Assembly: GCF_002752675.1 (NCBI RefSeq)
Contig: NZ_CP024608.1
Span: 4,216,001 to 4,280,000, forward strand
Length of the DNA stretch: 64,000 nt
Source: Massilia violaceinigra
GTDB lineage: Bacteria; Pseudomonadota; Gammaproteobacteria; Burkholderiales; Burkholderiaceae_D
Direction: 5' to 3'
Position numbers and translations under genes: made by a program. Below are positions 44,405-52,310 of this stretch, in pieces. The notes under the pieces are model-generated. The model was given only the letters and a program-made list of their open reading frames with translations. It did not search any database and was not told the origin of the DNA. Numbering within the stretch: position 1 is the stretch's first letter; each line of letters starts with the position of its first letter.

Positions 44405-45133
44405 ATGTCTAACTTTTCTAAAACCATCGAATCCTTCTGGCAGGAGTCTTTCCTCGCTGGCGACATCCTTTACCGCAGCGACACGCTGATCGTGGCGGCC
44501 AATCCAGATATGGAAGCCGGCCGGCAGTTGATGCTGCTGGAAACTACGGACGGCAAGGCGATGGTGGTGCTAACCCCTGCGCTGGCAGACAAGCTGGGAC
44601 TGTACCACCAGCAGGACTTGACCGAGGCGATGTTACGCCAGAAGCTGCAAGACACCAATGTTCGGTTACATGGTGCCGACTATGTTTTCCACTTCACTGA
44701 GGCGGAGCGGCAGGCTCTGCTGCAGGAACCTCTGCCGGACGACCTGCGGCAACTCAGCGCGACTGACGACGCGATGTTTGCCGAGTTCCAGTCCAATGCG
44801 TCGGAGCAGGATCTTGACAATGCCTATGTCGAGCTCGATCACTGGGTCGTGTTCGGTTCGTTCGAGCAGGATCGGCTGGTTTGTGCCGCGAGCATGTATC
44901 CTTGGGATGACCAGAAGATTGCCGATGTCGGCGTCCTGACGCTGCCACCGTTCCGGAGCAAGGGTCATGCGCGCCGCGTCATCCGCGCGATTAGCCGTCA
45001 TGCCTACGCACAGGGCTATGAACCGCAATACCGCTGCCAACTCGACAATGCGGCATCCGTCGCGCTCGCCAAGGGGGCAGGGCTGACCCTGTTTGGAAAG
45101 TGGGATGCGGTCCTGTCTGAGTCCGCCGAGTAA
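44405..45133 (+). CDS. GNAT-family acetyltransferase, candidate self-resistance enzyme
   Basis: 242 residues. The C-terminal half is a GNAT fold with the acetyl-CoA motif VGVLTLPPFRSKGHARR (RSKGHA loop, near residue 185). The first 130 residues form an extra domain, as in FR47-like members. Zwittermicin (ZmaR) and edeine producers protect themselves by N-acetylating the amine-rich product. Since the predicted product here has free amines, this gene is the best resistance candidate, though tailoring is possible. It starts at ATG 44405 after its own short intergenic region and a terminator, so it may be expressed separately from the synthetases. Confidence 0.75.
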   Translation: MSNFSKTIESFWQESFLAGDILYRSDTLIVAANPDMEAGRQLMLLETTDGKAMVVLTPALADKLGLYHQQDLTEAMLRQKLQDTNVRLHGADYVFHFTEAERQALLQEPLPDDLRQLSATDDAMFAEFQSNASEQDLDNAYVELDHWVVFGSFEQDRLVCAASMYPWDDQKIADVGVLTLPPFRSKGHARRVIRAISRHAYAQGYEPQYRCQLDNAASVALAKGAGLTLFGKWDAVLSESAE

Positions 45134-45193
45134 CTCTTCACGGCCACATCCGGCCGAATCAGCCGCGGCTGTCCCCAAGAATAAGGAAACGTC

Positions 45194-46045
45194 ATGTCAC
45201 AACTAAAAATCGCCGTAGTTGGCGGCGGCAATATCGGTTCAAGTCTGGCCTTTGACTGCGCTCTGCACGACCAAGATGTAGTCGTGGTCGAGAAGGATGA
45301 GCCATCCTGTGCACAAAGCAGGGCCTGCGTCGAGGAAACCGCTAGCTACGCACCCCTGTTCAGCCCGCTGGCCAAGGGCAAACAGCCGCAAGACATACTG
45401 CGCCGCATCGTCTGGACGACCGATCTGCAGTCGATCGGAGATTGCGACTTCGTGGTCGAAAACATCCCCGAGAATGTCGAACTCAAGCAGGCGCTCTACC
45501 AGCGCATGGCCGAGTTCGTTGCGGCCGACGCCGTGCTGGCGGCCAACACCTCCTGTATTCCCATTACCAAGCTTGGCTCTTTCCATAGCCGGCCGGCGCA
45601 GGTGATTGGTGTGCATTTCATGAACCCCGTTCACATGAAACATACGGTGGAGGTGATCGTCGGCCTCAATACCTCCGACCAGACCCGCGACCGCTGTCTG
45701 GAGATGCTGACGGTACTAGGCAAGAAGTCGGTGGTGGTAAAGGATGGCCCCGGCTTCGTTTCCAACCGCATTTCCCATTTGTTCATGAACGAAGCGGCTT
45801 TTACCATCCAGGATAGTATCGCCAAGCCTGCCGACGTCGACACGATTTTCAAGGAATGCTTCGGCCACAAGATGGGCCCGCTCGAAACCGCCGATCTGAT
45901 CGGTATTGACACCGTGGTCAACTCCCTCGACGTGCTGTACCAGCTGTTTCAGGACTCAAAATACCGCGTCTGCCCGCTGATGCGGAACATGGTCGACGCC
46001 GGCCATCTAGGGCGCAAGGTCGGCAGGGGCTTTTACGCCTACTGA
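45194..46045 (+). CDS. 3-hydroxyacyl-CoA dehydrogenase-like enzyme of aminomalonyl-ACP synthesis
   Basis: 283 residues. The Rossmann motif VVGGGNIGSS is at the N terminus. HFMNPVH (near residue 140) carries the catalytic His, and GFVSNRI follows in the linker to the dimerising domain. Size and motifs match the FkbK/ZmaG/ClbD group, which oxidises the hydroxyl of glyceryl- or seryl-ACP to the aldehyde before the flavoprotein step. With the ACP, oxidase and Ser adenylation protein at the other end of the operon, it completes an aminomalonyl-ACP pathway. AAGGA stands just upstream of ATG 45194. No other gene of the set is adjacent, so the cassette is split by 41 kb. Confidence 0.85.
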   Translation: MSQLKIAVVGGGNIGSSLAFDCALHDQDVVVVEKDEPSCAQSRACVEETASYAPLFSPLAKGKQPQDILRRIVWTTDLQSIGDCDFVVENIPENVELKQALYQRMAEFVAADAVLAANTSCIPITKLGSFHSRPAQVIGVHFMNPVHMKHTVEVIVGLNTSDQTRDRCLEMLTVLGKKSVVVKDGPGFVSNRISHLFMNEAAFTIQDSIAKPADVDTIFKECFGHKMGPLETADLIGIDTVVNSLDVLYQLFQDSKYRVCPLMRNMVDAGHLGRKVGRGFYAY

Positions 46046-46165
46046 TCCGACAAGGCGGGGGCAGTGCGCGAAGCAAGCTGCCTGGCCTAGCGGGACCTGC
46101 CTTCCTGCTCCTGTTTTAAAAATTGAGGCAGGTAGAATGCAGGCGTCTGTTATTACTACTATGCT

Positions 46166-46522
46166 ATGAAGCCATTTCTGTCAGTTCGTTCACTCATGCA
46201 TGCAGGGAGTAGCCTACGCAAGCCATACTGGCTTGTTCTGTCGGCCCTTCTTCCTGCTTTGTCGCACGCTGCGGCGTTCAAGGCATACACGCTTGCCGCG
46301 GTTGATCAGCCCATCGCCGTCGACGGTCGGCTCGACGAGCCGGCTTGGCATATGGCCGCTCGTCACAGCCGCTTTTCGCAACTCTCTCCCGAAGCCGGCG
46401 GTGCGGTGCCGGACCATCTGCGGACCGAAGCCCAGGTGATTGTCGATGGCCACGCGCTGGTAATCGGAATCCGAGCCTGGGACAAGGAGCCTCCCCGGGT
46501 CATATTGTCGCGACGAGATGCA
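46166..46522 (+). pseudogene. DUF5916 / CBM9-like protein, N-terminal fragment
   Basis: A signal peptide (to about residue 36), then DGRLDEPAW and PDHLRTEAQVIVDGHALVIGIRAWD. These match the N terminus of the full DUF5916 gene at 47813 (PDHLRTSVKLLVDEHALVFGIRAWD). Similarity stops near 46520, where sequence of an IS6-family transposase begins, and the frame ends at 46555. So this is a second copy of the family, cut by insertion or deletion. It is not the missing start of the intact gene, which has its own. Confidence 0.8.
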
Positions 46523-46891
46523 ACCGTCTTGCCTGCCGAGTCGACCGCCCTGTAGAGATAAGCCCACTGACCGGGAATGTTGACGTAGGTCTCGTCAACG
46601 CGCCAAGATGTGTCTGCTTGAGTAGAAAAGCGGCCCCAGCGCTTGTCAAATTCAGGCGTGTAACGTCGTACCCAGCGCAGAATGGTCGAGTGGGCAACCG
46701 ACAGGCCTCGCTCAGCCATCATCTCGACCAGGTCGCGATAGGAAAGTTTGTAGCGCAGGTACCAGCGCACGCACAGGACGATGATTTCTTGCTCGAAGTG
46801 TCGGCCCTTGAACAGGTCGCTCTTGCTCTGACGGTTACGCATGCGGAACAAAGCTCGTCATTTAGCCCAGCCGCAGATTTGCACCAGAGCC
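46520..46891 (-). mobile_element. IS6-family insertion sequence remnant
   Basis: On the minus strand from 46851 a transposase N terminus reads CVRWYLRYKLSYRDLVEMM and then SWRVDETYVNIPGQW.YLYRAVD, typical of IS6/IS26-type DDE transposases, including the first catalytic Asp. It breaks off near 46520, before the remaining DDE residues. The outer end at 46891 reads, on the minus strand, GGCTCTGGTGCAAATC, an IS6-type terminal repeat. The other end is missing. Confidence 0.82.
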
Positions 46892-47642
46892 GGCGACATC
46901 TGGGTGCAGGGTTCGCGCCAATTCCGCGACTTCGAGGAATACCTGCTACCCACGGAAAAATTCGGGGCCATGAAAACGGCGCGCGAGTTGCCGATCGCCG
47001 TCACTAGGACTGCGACCAGTACCTGCACGACCGCCTCCTCTTGCTCGAACAGCAGCTGGCCATCGTCAACCGGCTCGCGCTGACGAACGAACTGCCCGAT
47101 GCGATCATTACTGAGACAGGACTGAGGATCAGCCCCCGGACGCCGTGGTGCCGGATGAGGCCCAGGCGCTGATTGACTTCGCCGGCGGCACGCTTCCTCG
47201 GATCAAGATCACCGAACTGCTGATGGACGTGGACGACTGGACCGGTTTCACGCGCCACTTTGTCCATCTCAAGAGCGGGGAGCAGGCCAAGGACCGGACT
47301 TTCCTCATGTCCGCTATCCTGGTCGACGCCATCAACCTCGGCCTGACCAAGATGGCGGAATCGAGTCCCGGCGCCACTTAGGCGAAGCTCTCGTGGTTGC
47401 AGGCCTGGGACATCCGGGACGAAACCTATTCGGCCGGCCTGGCTGAACTGGTCAACGCCCAGTTCAAGCACGCCTTCGCGGCGCACTGGGGCGACGGCAC
47501 AACGTCGTCGTCGGACGGCCAGCGCTTCCGCGCGGGCGGCCGAGCCGAGAGCACGGGCCACATCAACCCCAGGTACGGAGCCGAGCCCGGCAAGCTGTTC
47601 ACAGTATGGACTCAGGGTATGTGCAACTGGGCGTGCGGGTAG
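46892..47642 (+). pseudogene. Tn3-family transposase fragment, multiply frameshifted
   Basis: Pieces of a Tn3-type TnpA are spread over different plus-strand frames: DIWVQGSRQFRDFEEYLLP, then [11 protein letters not shown], then [32 protein letters not shown], and after a TAG codon [14 protein letters not shown] and [13 protein letters not shown]. Order is preserved, but there are at least two frameshifts and one stop. Both ends are missing; it begins exactly at the IS6 terminal repeat. It is non-functional and shows past transposon activity at this end of the island. Confidence 0.85.
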
Positions 47643-47812
47643 GTTTGCTGGGATATGATCGAACAAATTGAGCTTAGCGCCCGATTTTTTCCGTTTTCCC
47701 TATCCGCCTCAACATACCGGCTATAACATTCATTCCACGCGCCAACGAAGTTCACTTGCATCTTTTGCAATGTTTCATGTAGAATTGTGGCCCCGCCCTA
47801 TAAGTCGCCAGC

Positions 47813-50020
47813 ATGTTCGTACCCTTTGTTACCTTCGCGGCCGCCGCGCTTTTCGGCGGGACGCTCCACGCGCAATCACTCACCGCGACACCCAACGGCG
47901 CAACGCCAGCCGTCATTATCGACGGCGCGCTTGGCGAATGGCAGTGGACTGACGCGCCGGCCCTTGAGCACTTTCTTGAGTATGAACCGAGCAACGGCGT
48001 CAAGGCGCCCGACCACCTGCGCACCAGCGTAAAGCTGCTGGTTGATGAACACGCTCTCGTTTTTGGCATCCGCGCCTGGGACAACCAAGCTGCGCGTATG
48101 CAAGGTTCACTGGGGCGGCGCGACAAGGTGGGCACCGATCAAGACTTCATCGGTATTTGGATCGACCCAACGGGACAAGGACAGTCAGCGCAGTTTGTAC
48201 GGGTCAACATCGCCGGCGTGCTCACCGACGGCATCAGCCGCCGTAATGCCGACGACGACTTGGGGCCCGATTACCCGATCGATGCCGCAGTCAAGGTCCT
48301 GCCCGACGGCTACAGCATGGAAGTACGCTGGCCGCTGTCGAGCCTGCGCTTTCCTTACCGTGACGGCAAGCCCTGGCGCGTAATGATCGAACGCAGCGTG
48401 CCGCACGACGGGAGCAGATTGCTGCTGAGCGTGCCCTTGAAAACTGGAGGCAGCAACTACATGGCCGACATGGCGCCGATCGCGGGGATGGACCGGACTG
48501 TTGCAGCGGTGCGTGACCGCCGCTTTGTGGACGTGCGCCCAGAGCTGACTGTGCGCAGCGGCAAGGGACCCAGCCTGGGTGTGGAAGTGAACGCCCGGCC
48601 ACGCGCCGACTGGGTGCTCAACGCCACGCTCAATCCCGATTTTTCGCAGGTCGAGATCGATGAACCGGTCAGCGGTGCCAGCCGCATTGCATTGAGTCTG
48701 CCGGAAAAGCGCGGCTTCTTCCTTGAGAGCGCCGATGTGCTCGGGCTGCCGCTGGCGCCATTCTATTCGCGGACGGTGGCCGATCCGGCCTGGGGCCTGC
48801 GCGCGACTTGGCGCTCGGCCGGCGCGGATGCCACGGCGATGAGCCTGCGCGACCGCGAAGGCGGCGTCGTTCTGCGAGGGGGCACCTATGAAACTGCCGC
48901 TCATGTTCAGCGCCACGAGACACTGGCCAGTTTCACGCGCATGCGCTGGCACCAAGACAGCGGCGTGGTCGGCGCTTTTGCCTCGATGCGCGACTATGGC
49001 GCTGCCGGCAGCAATGTGGTGGCGGGGATGGACGGCCAGCGTGACCTTGGCAGTGGTAACCAGGCCGCTTGGGTTGCCATGCACTCGCGGACCACGGCCG
49101 GCTTTAGCGACGCAGGCGCCACATTGGCGCCTGCGCGGCGCGGCAGTTATCTGTGGACCCAGTTCAAGCACAATTCCAACGACTGGATCAACGATTTAGA
49201 ATTGCAAGCCATCTCGCCGGGATTCGTTAACGATAACGGCTTCGTGCCGCAGGCCGGCATTGCCGAGGCCAGACTCAACCTGGCCAAGCGCCTGGGCGAA
49301 CACGACATCGGCATCAAACTGTATGAATCGGAAGCCTATGTGCGGCTGCACAAGGTCGTCACACTTTCCCACGCGGTCAATGGCCAGCGCGGTGGCGAGA
49401 CGATATCGAGTGCGATCCATCCGGGTGTGTGGACGTTTGGGCCGCGCCAGACCCGGCTGTGGGCGGAGTACGGGTTTGATCGCCTGCGCGGAAAGCGCGA
49501 CGGTAAGTTGCACGATATCCCCGCTCTGCACGCTGGTTTCGAAACCAAACCGGTCGCCTGGATCTCGCAAGTGGGCGGCGAAATGGTGCTGGGACGCAGG
49601 CTCGACGTGGAGGCTGACCGAGTCGGCCACGGCGGCGAACTGCTGGGCATACTCAAGCTTCGCTTCGCCTTGCCCTTTGGCTGGGCCACTGAGCTTGATC
49701 ATCGCCTCAGCCGCACTTGGGTTGACGCTGGCGACGGCCGTGCCGCTTTTGCCGACACTGGATGGCGGTGGCTGGCCATGCTTCACTTCAGCCCGCGCGA
49801 CTCGCTGCGCCTCCTGGCGCAGAACATGGCTTACGCACGCCACCTCGACGCCAGCGCGGGGATCGATGCCTACGCAGACCGCCAGCTGCACCGTTCGTTG
49901 TTATACCGTCACCTGTGGCAACATGGCCGCTCCATGTCACTTGCCTGGTCGGCCGACCGCACCCGCAATCCGGATGTGCTCGACAAGACCCTCACGTTCA
50001 AACTGCAGTGGGAAATGTAG
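47813..50020 (+). CDS. DUF5916 outer-membrane protein with N-terminal CBM9-like domain
   Basis: 735 residues. A signal peptide ends near residue 21 (..GGTLHAQS). A carbohydrate-binding-9-like domain follows (IDGALGEWQW, PDHLRT, FGIRAWDN). The region around LNPDFSQVEIDEP and LPEKRGFFLES is the DUF5916 hallmark. The rest has alternating aromatic strands ending in LTFKLQWEM, as expected for an outer-membrane barrel. The function is not established; it is probably a surface protein. It lies after transposon debris, has no obvious role in the biosynthetic pathway and has a truncated relative at 46166. Confidence 0.82.
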   Translation: MFVPFVTFAAAALFGGTLHAQSLTATPNGATPAVIIDGALGEWQWTDAPALEHFLEYEPSNGVKAPDHLRTSVKLLVDEHALVFGIRAWDNQAARMQGSLGRRDKVGTDQDFIGIWIDPTGQGQSAQFVRVNIAGVLTDGISRRNADDDLGPDYPIDAAVKVLPDGYSMEVRWPLSSLRFPYRDGKPWRVMIERSVPHDGSRLLLSVPLKTGGSNYMADMAPIAGMDRTVAAVRDRRFVDVRPELTVRSGKGPSLGVEVNARPRADWVLNATLNPDFSQVEIDEPVSGASRIALSLPEKRGFFLESADVLGLPLAPFYSRTVADPAWGLRATWRSAGADATAMSLRDREGGVVLRGGTYETAAHVQRHETLASFTRMRWHQDSGVVGAFASMRDYGAAGSNVVAGMDGQRDLGSGNQAAWVAMHSRTTAGFSDAGATLAPARRGSYLWTQFKHNSNDWINDLELQAISPGFVNDNGFVPQAGIAEARLNLAKRLGEHDIGIKLYESEAYVRLHKVVTLSHAVNGQRGGETISSAIHPGVWTFGPRQTRLWAEYGFDRLRGKRDGKLHDIPALHAGFETKPVAWISQVGGEMVLGRRLDVEADRVGHGGELLGILKLRFALPFGWATELDHRLSRTWVDAGDGRAAFADTGWRWLAMLHFSPRDSLRLLAQNMAYARHLDASAGIDAYADRQLHRSLLYRHLWQHGRSMSLAWSADRTRNPDVLDKTLTFKLQWEM

Positions 50021-50229
50021 CGTCCTGGGATCAAAGGCTGATTGGATGTCAGAACTCGCCGAATCATATCTTGTCCACACGCGCATGTTTGATTCATAGA
50101 CCCCTACAGCCATCCCAGCGTCGCCAATGTGTCAGTTGCAGTTATTACCGGTTGGCGGCTCTGGAATGCAGGTCGGCGCCTATAAATGCAGGTTCATTTG
50201 CAGCTCAGTGACGGTCAGTGTCGAAATAG

Positions 50230-50705
50230 CTTTACGCCAGCCAGGTCTACGCGGCCGGGGCACTGGTCTCGAACGTGGACGACCTGGCGCGCTGGGAGCG
50301 TGCGATCGCCAGCGGCACGCTCATCAGCCCAGCGAACTGGACCCGCGCATTCACGCCCTACCGGCTGGTGGACGGTAACACGTGCGCGTACGGCTATGGA
50401 TGGGAAATCGGCGCGCTACAGCAACGCCGGCTGCTGGCCCACAGCGGCGGCATCAATGGCTTTCAGACCTCGCGCTGCGCCTGCCGGAAGATCGGCTGTT
50501 CGTGGCCGTTCTCAGCAACGCGGACTTCGGCATCGTGGATCCGTAATATATCGCTCATAAAATCGGTGCGATTGCGCTCGGTGAGCCGCTTGTGGATTTC
50601 GAGGAGATCCACCTGGATATGGGTGTGCTCGACGCGTACGTCGGCGTGCAAGGCCTGGAGGCGATCGGTGCATTGGTCGGCCTGCCTCCCCGTTTGGGCG
50701 GATAA
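50230..50705 (+). pseudogene. Beta-lactamase-fold serine hydrolase (S12), C-terminal fragment
   Basis: The frame from 50230 reads YAAGALVSNVDDLARW, then RAFTPYRLVDG, YGYGWEIG and LAHSGGINGF, the C-terminal half of penicillin-binding-protein-like S12 hydrolases (the HSGG is the KTG-equivalent box). After about 50465 the similarity continues in another frame (LRLPEDRLFVAVLSNADFG). That frame has a TAA near 50543 before ending LGLPPRLGG-like at 50705. The N-terminal half with SxxK is missing. It is related in fold to, but much shorter than, the prodrug peptidase at 21540. Confidence 0.75.
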
Positions 50706-50811
50706 AGGGTGTGAGTCGTTCCACTCGATCGAGAGAGGATTGAGTGGAAGGGAACATGACAAGCAAGTATACGGACACCGTCCCCGCCGTTTTCTTCAAA
50801 GCATAAATGAT

Positions 50812-50826
50812 AAAACGGCCTGCAAA
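50812..50826. repeat. Att-like 15-mer near the right end
   Basis: AAAACGGCCTGCAAA, identical to 1232-1246 near the left end and sharing CGGCCTGCAAA with the attachment core. It lies 154 bp inside attR. Confidence 0.6.
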
Positions 50827-50979
50827 AGATGCTGAACACGCAATAATCTATTATACGAATTCGCCGCCTGCTGAGGCGAAAGAGTTGCCTGTCTAACATA
50901 AAACTTTTACGGAAAATTTATCGAAAAGCGGTGAAAAAAGAGGTACTCGCGTAAGTCGTTGATTCGCAAGGTGGATCAA

Positions 50980-51037
50980 CGGCCTGCAAAGCCGTTTAGA
51001 CGGGTTCGATTCCCGTCCTCGCCTCCAGAAAATCAAG
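50980..51037 (+). repeat. attR: 58-bp copy of the tRNA-Cys 3' end
   Basis: Exact copy of 1106-1163, starting in the anticodon stem. The upstream sequence does not form the 5' half of a tRNA, so this copy is not a tRNA gene. The sequence after it is the displaced native flank of tRNA-Cys. Confidence 0.92.
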
Positions 51038-51073
51038 AACCTGGCTCACTGCGAGCTGGTTCGAACAAGGTTC

Positions 51074-51096
51074 GCATCTCCCGCTACGGGAGGTGC
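51074..51096. repeat. Hairpin downstream of attR
   Basis: GCATCTCCCG, loop CTA, CGGGAGGTGC with one G-T pair. It occupies nearly the same offset from the repeat as the unrelated hairpin at 1197-1223. Confidence 0.65.
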
Positions 51097-51105
51097 ACCT
51101 CCCTC

Positions 51106-51129
51106 AAAACGGCCTGTTGGCCGTTTTTT
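51106..51129 (+). terminator. Displaced tRNA-Cys terminator
   Basis: AAAACGGCC, loop TGTT, GGCCGTTTT followed by further T residues. This strong intrinsic terminator, 67 bp after attR, is probably the original end of the tRNA-Cys transcript before the island inserted. 51130-51267 holds no gene that I can support. Confidence 0.85.
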
Positions 51130-51267
51130 GCTTTTCGGCGTTTGAATCCTGTCCTGGGTTCATGGCCTCGATAAAAACCACTCCCTCCAGGTACTTTCCA
51201 GCTCAGCGTGAAGAGCAAACGTCTGCACTGATTCCATGCTCGCCAAGTCGGACGCTCGATGCCGGGT

Positions 51268-51621
51268 TCAGGAGCGGGAAAAATCAATCAGTGCCCGCCC
51301 GCTTGAACGGTCTACCCGCAAGGCGACCGTACAGCCGGTTTGTATTGCCGGCAGATTGATCAGTTCGATGGGCTGGGCGATGTCGCGCTGCGTTGCGGGC
51401 GCCTGCACATCCACCAGGCGCACCACGCACAGCGGATGGTCATTGATCAGGGTGCCGCTCTGCCGCGCACTGACGACCTTTGCATAGCAAATATCGCCGT
51501 GCGCGAGCAGTTTGGCGTCGGCTGCCTTTGCTCGAAACAAGCCGCGGATCTGCCAGGCGGTGTGCCCGCCAACCAGCACGACCACTGCCGCTGCGATCGC
51601 GATATAGGTAAAGTTGCTCAT
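51268..51621 (-). CDS. Small single-pass membrane protein, unknown function
   Basis: 117 residues. One N-terminal membrane helix (about residues 5-24, YIAIAAAVVVLVGG) is followed by a soluble domain of about 90 residues. I do not recognise the family. It starts 3 bp after the DUF3540 stop on the same strand, so it is probably the last gene of the VgrG operon. It may act at the inner membrane with the secretion system, but only position supports that. It is the gene nearest the island's right junction. Confidence 0.65.
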   Translation of the reverse strand: MSNFTYIAIAAAVVVLVGGHTAWQIRGLFRAKAADAKLLAHGDICYAKVVSARQSGTLINDHPLCVVRLVDVQAPATQRDIAQPIELINLPAIQTGCTVALRVDRSSGRALIDFSRS

Positions 51622-51624
51622 GCG

Positions 51625-52284
51625 TCAGCCCAGATGAATCTGTTTTGAATCCATTTTCAACAGCTTGTCGCTGGTTACCATGACGTGGTCGCCATGCAGC
51701 CGCAGATAGTCCCTGGCCTGATAATCGAGCTGACCTGCGCGCAGGTGGTCGGTTTGCTCGACCTGGCGATAGCACACTCGTGCGACCTGGCGTACTTTGT
51801 CCAGCAGCATTTCCAGCGCCTGCCCGGTATGACGCAGTACCCCAAGTGCGCCTTGCCACTGCCGGCCCTGATAGCTCAGTTCCTGCGCGACGACGAGGGC
51901 GCTCTCGGCACGTATGCCCAACTGCCCCGATGCCAGGGACAGCGATGCGCTTTCCACGCTGATGGCCTCGTCGCTGAGGACCTGAACCGCGCCGCCGTAC
52001 CCGATCGCCATGGCGCCCTCGACGCCGACCCGGGCGGTGCGCGCGCTATCGCGTTCCAGCACAGCGATCAGGTAACTTTGCTGGCGGCTCGGACCGGAAA
52101 CCAGCACCTTGTCGCCCGTTTCCGGATGAAGCAGGCAGCTGACGGCGCGCTTGCAGGTCAGGGTGCCACCATGGAGGTCCAACAAGAAATTGCCATGACC
52201 AAGATCGGCGGCGACCGTGGCGATGGTGTGAATTGCCGCGTCAAGGGCGCTGGCGTGTTCGAGTACGGTATGCATCGTGGACAT
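51625..52284 (-). CDS. DUF3540 family protein, type VI secretion associated
   Basis: 219 residues. The segment LLHPETGDKVLVSG near residue 52 and the strand-rich pattern with a C-terminal LRLHGDHVMVTSDKLLKMDSKQIHLG match DUF3540. This family is found beside VgrG, DUF2169 and PAAR-like DUF4150 genes. The terminal strands resemble the VgrG spike repeat. The molecular role is unknown; an adaptor or spike accessory is often assumed. An alternative start 9 nt downstream (ATG 52275) exists. Confidence 0.78.
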   Translation of the reverse strand: MSTMHTVLEHASALDAAIHTIATVAADLGHGNFLLDLHGGTLTCKRAVSCLLHPETGDKVLVSGPSRQQSYLIAVLERDSARTARVGVEGAMAIGYGGAVQVLSDEAISVESASLSLASGQLGIRAESALVVAQELSYQGRQWQGALGVLRHTGQALEMLLDKVRQVARVCYRQVEQTDHLRAGQLDYQARDYLRLHGDHVMVTSDKLLKMDSKQIHLG

Positions 52285-52310
52285 CCTTTAAAAAATAGGT
52301 GGAGGCAGGC

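Larger units (their letters stand above)
1106..51037. mobile_element. Integrative genomic island at tRNA-Cys carrying an NRPS-PKS cluster
   Basis: The segment is bounded by the exact 58-bp tRNA-Cys repeat at both ends, about 49.9 kb apart. A decayed phage-type integrase lies just inside the left end. The cargo is one co-directional biosynthetic cluster (2873-46045). The right end contains IS6-family and Tn3-family remnants, a DUF5916 gene pair and a broken serine hydrolase. Outside, the flanks are core-like: pgsA and tRNAs on the left, the displaced terminator and type VI secretion genes on the right. No conjugation or replication genes are seen, so the element is probably no longer self-mobile. 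Excision would leave tRNA-Cys followed by the terminator now at 51106. Confidence 0.9.

Noticed and set aside
2873..46045. The cluster as colibactin itself
   Set aside because: It shares the aminomalonyl set, Asn prodrug module, S12 peptidase and TEII, but it lacks the cyclisation domains and module series of the clb pathway, and the exporter is a fused ABC protein.
50980..51037. A second tRNA-Cys gene
   Set aside because: Only the 3' half is present; the upstream bases cannot form the 5' acceptor and D arms.
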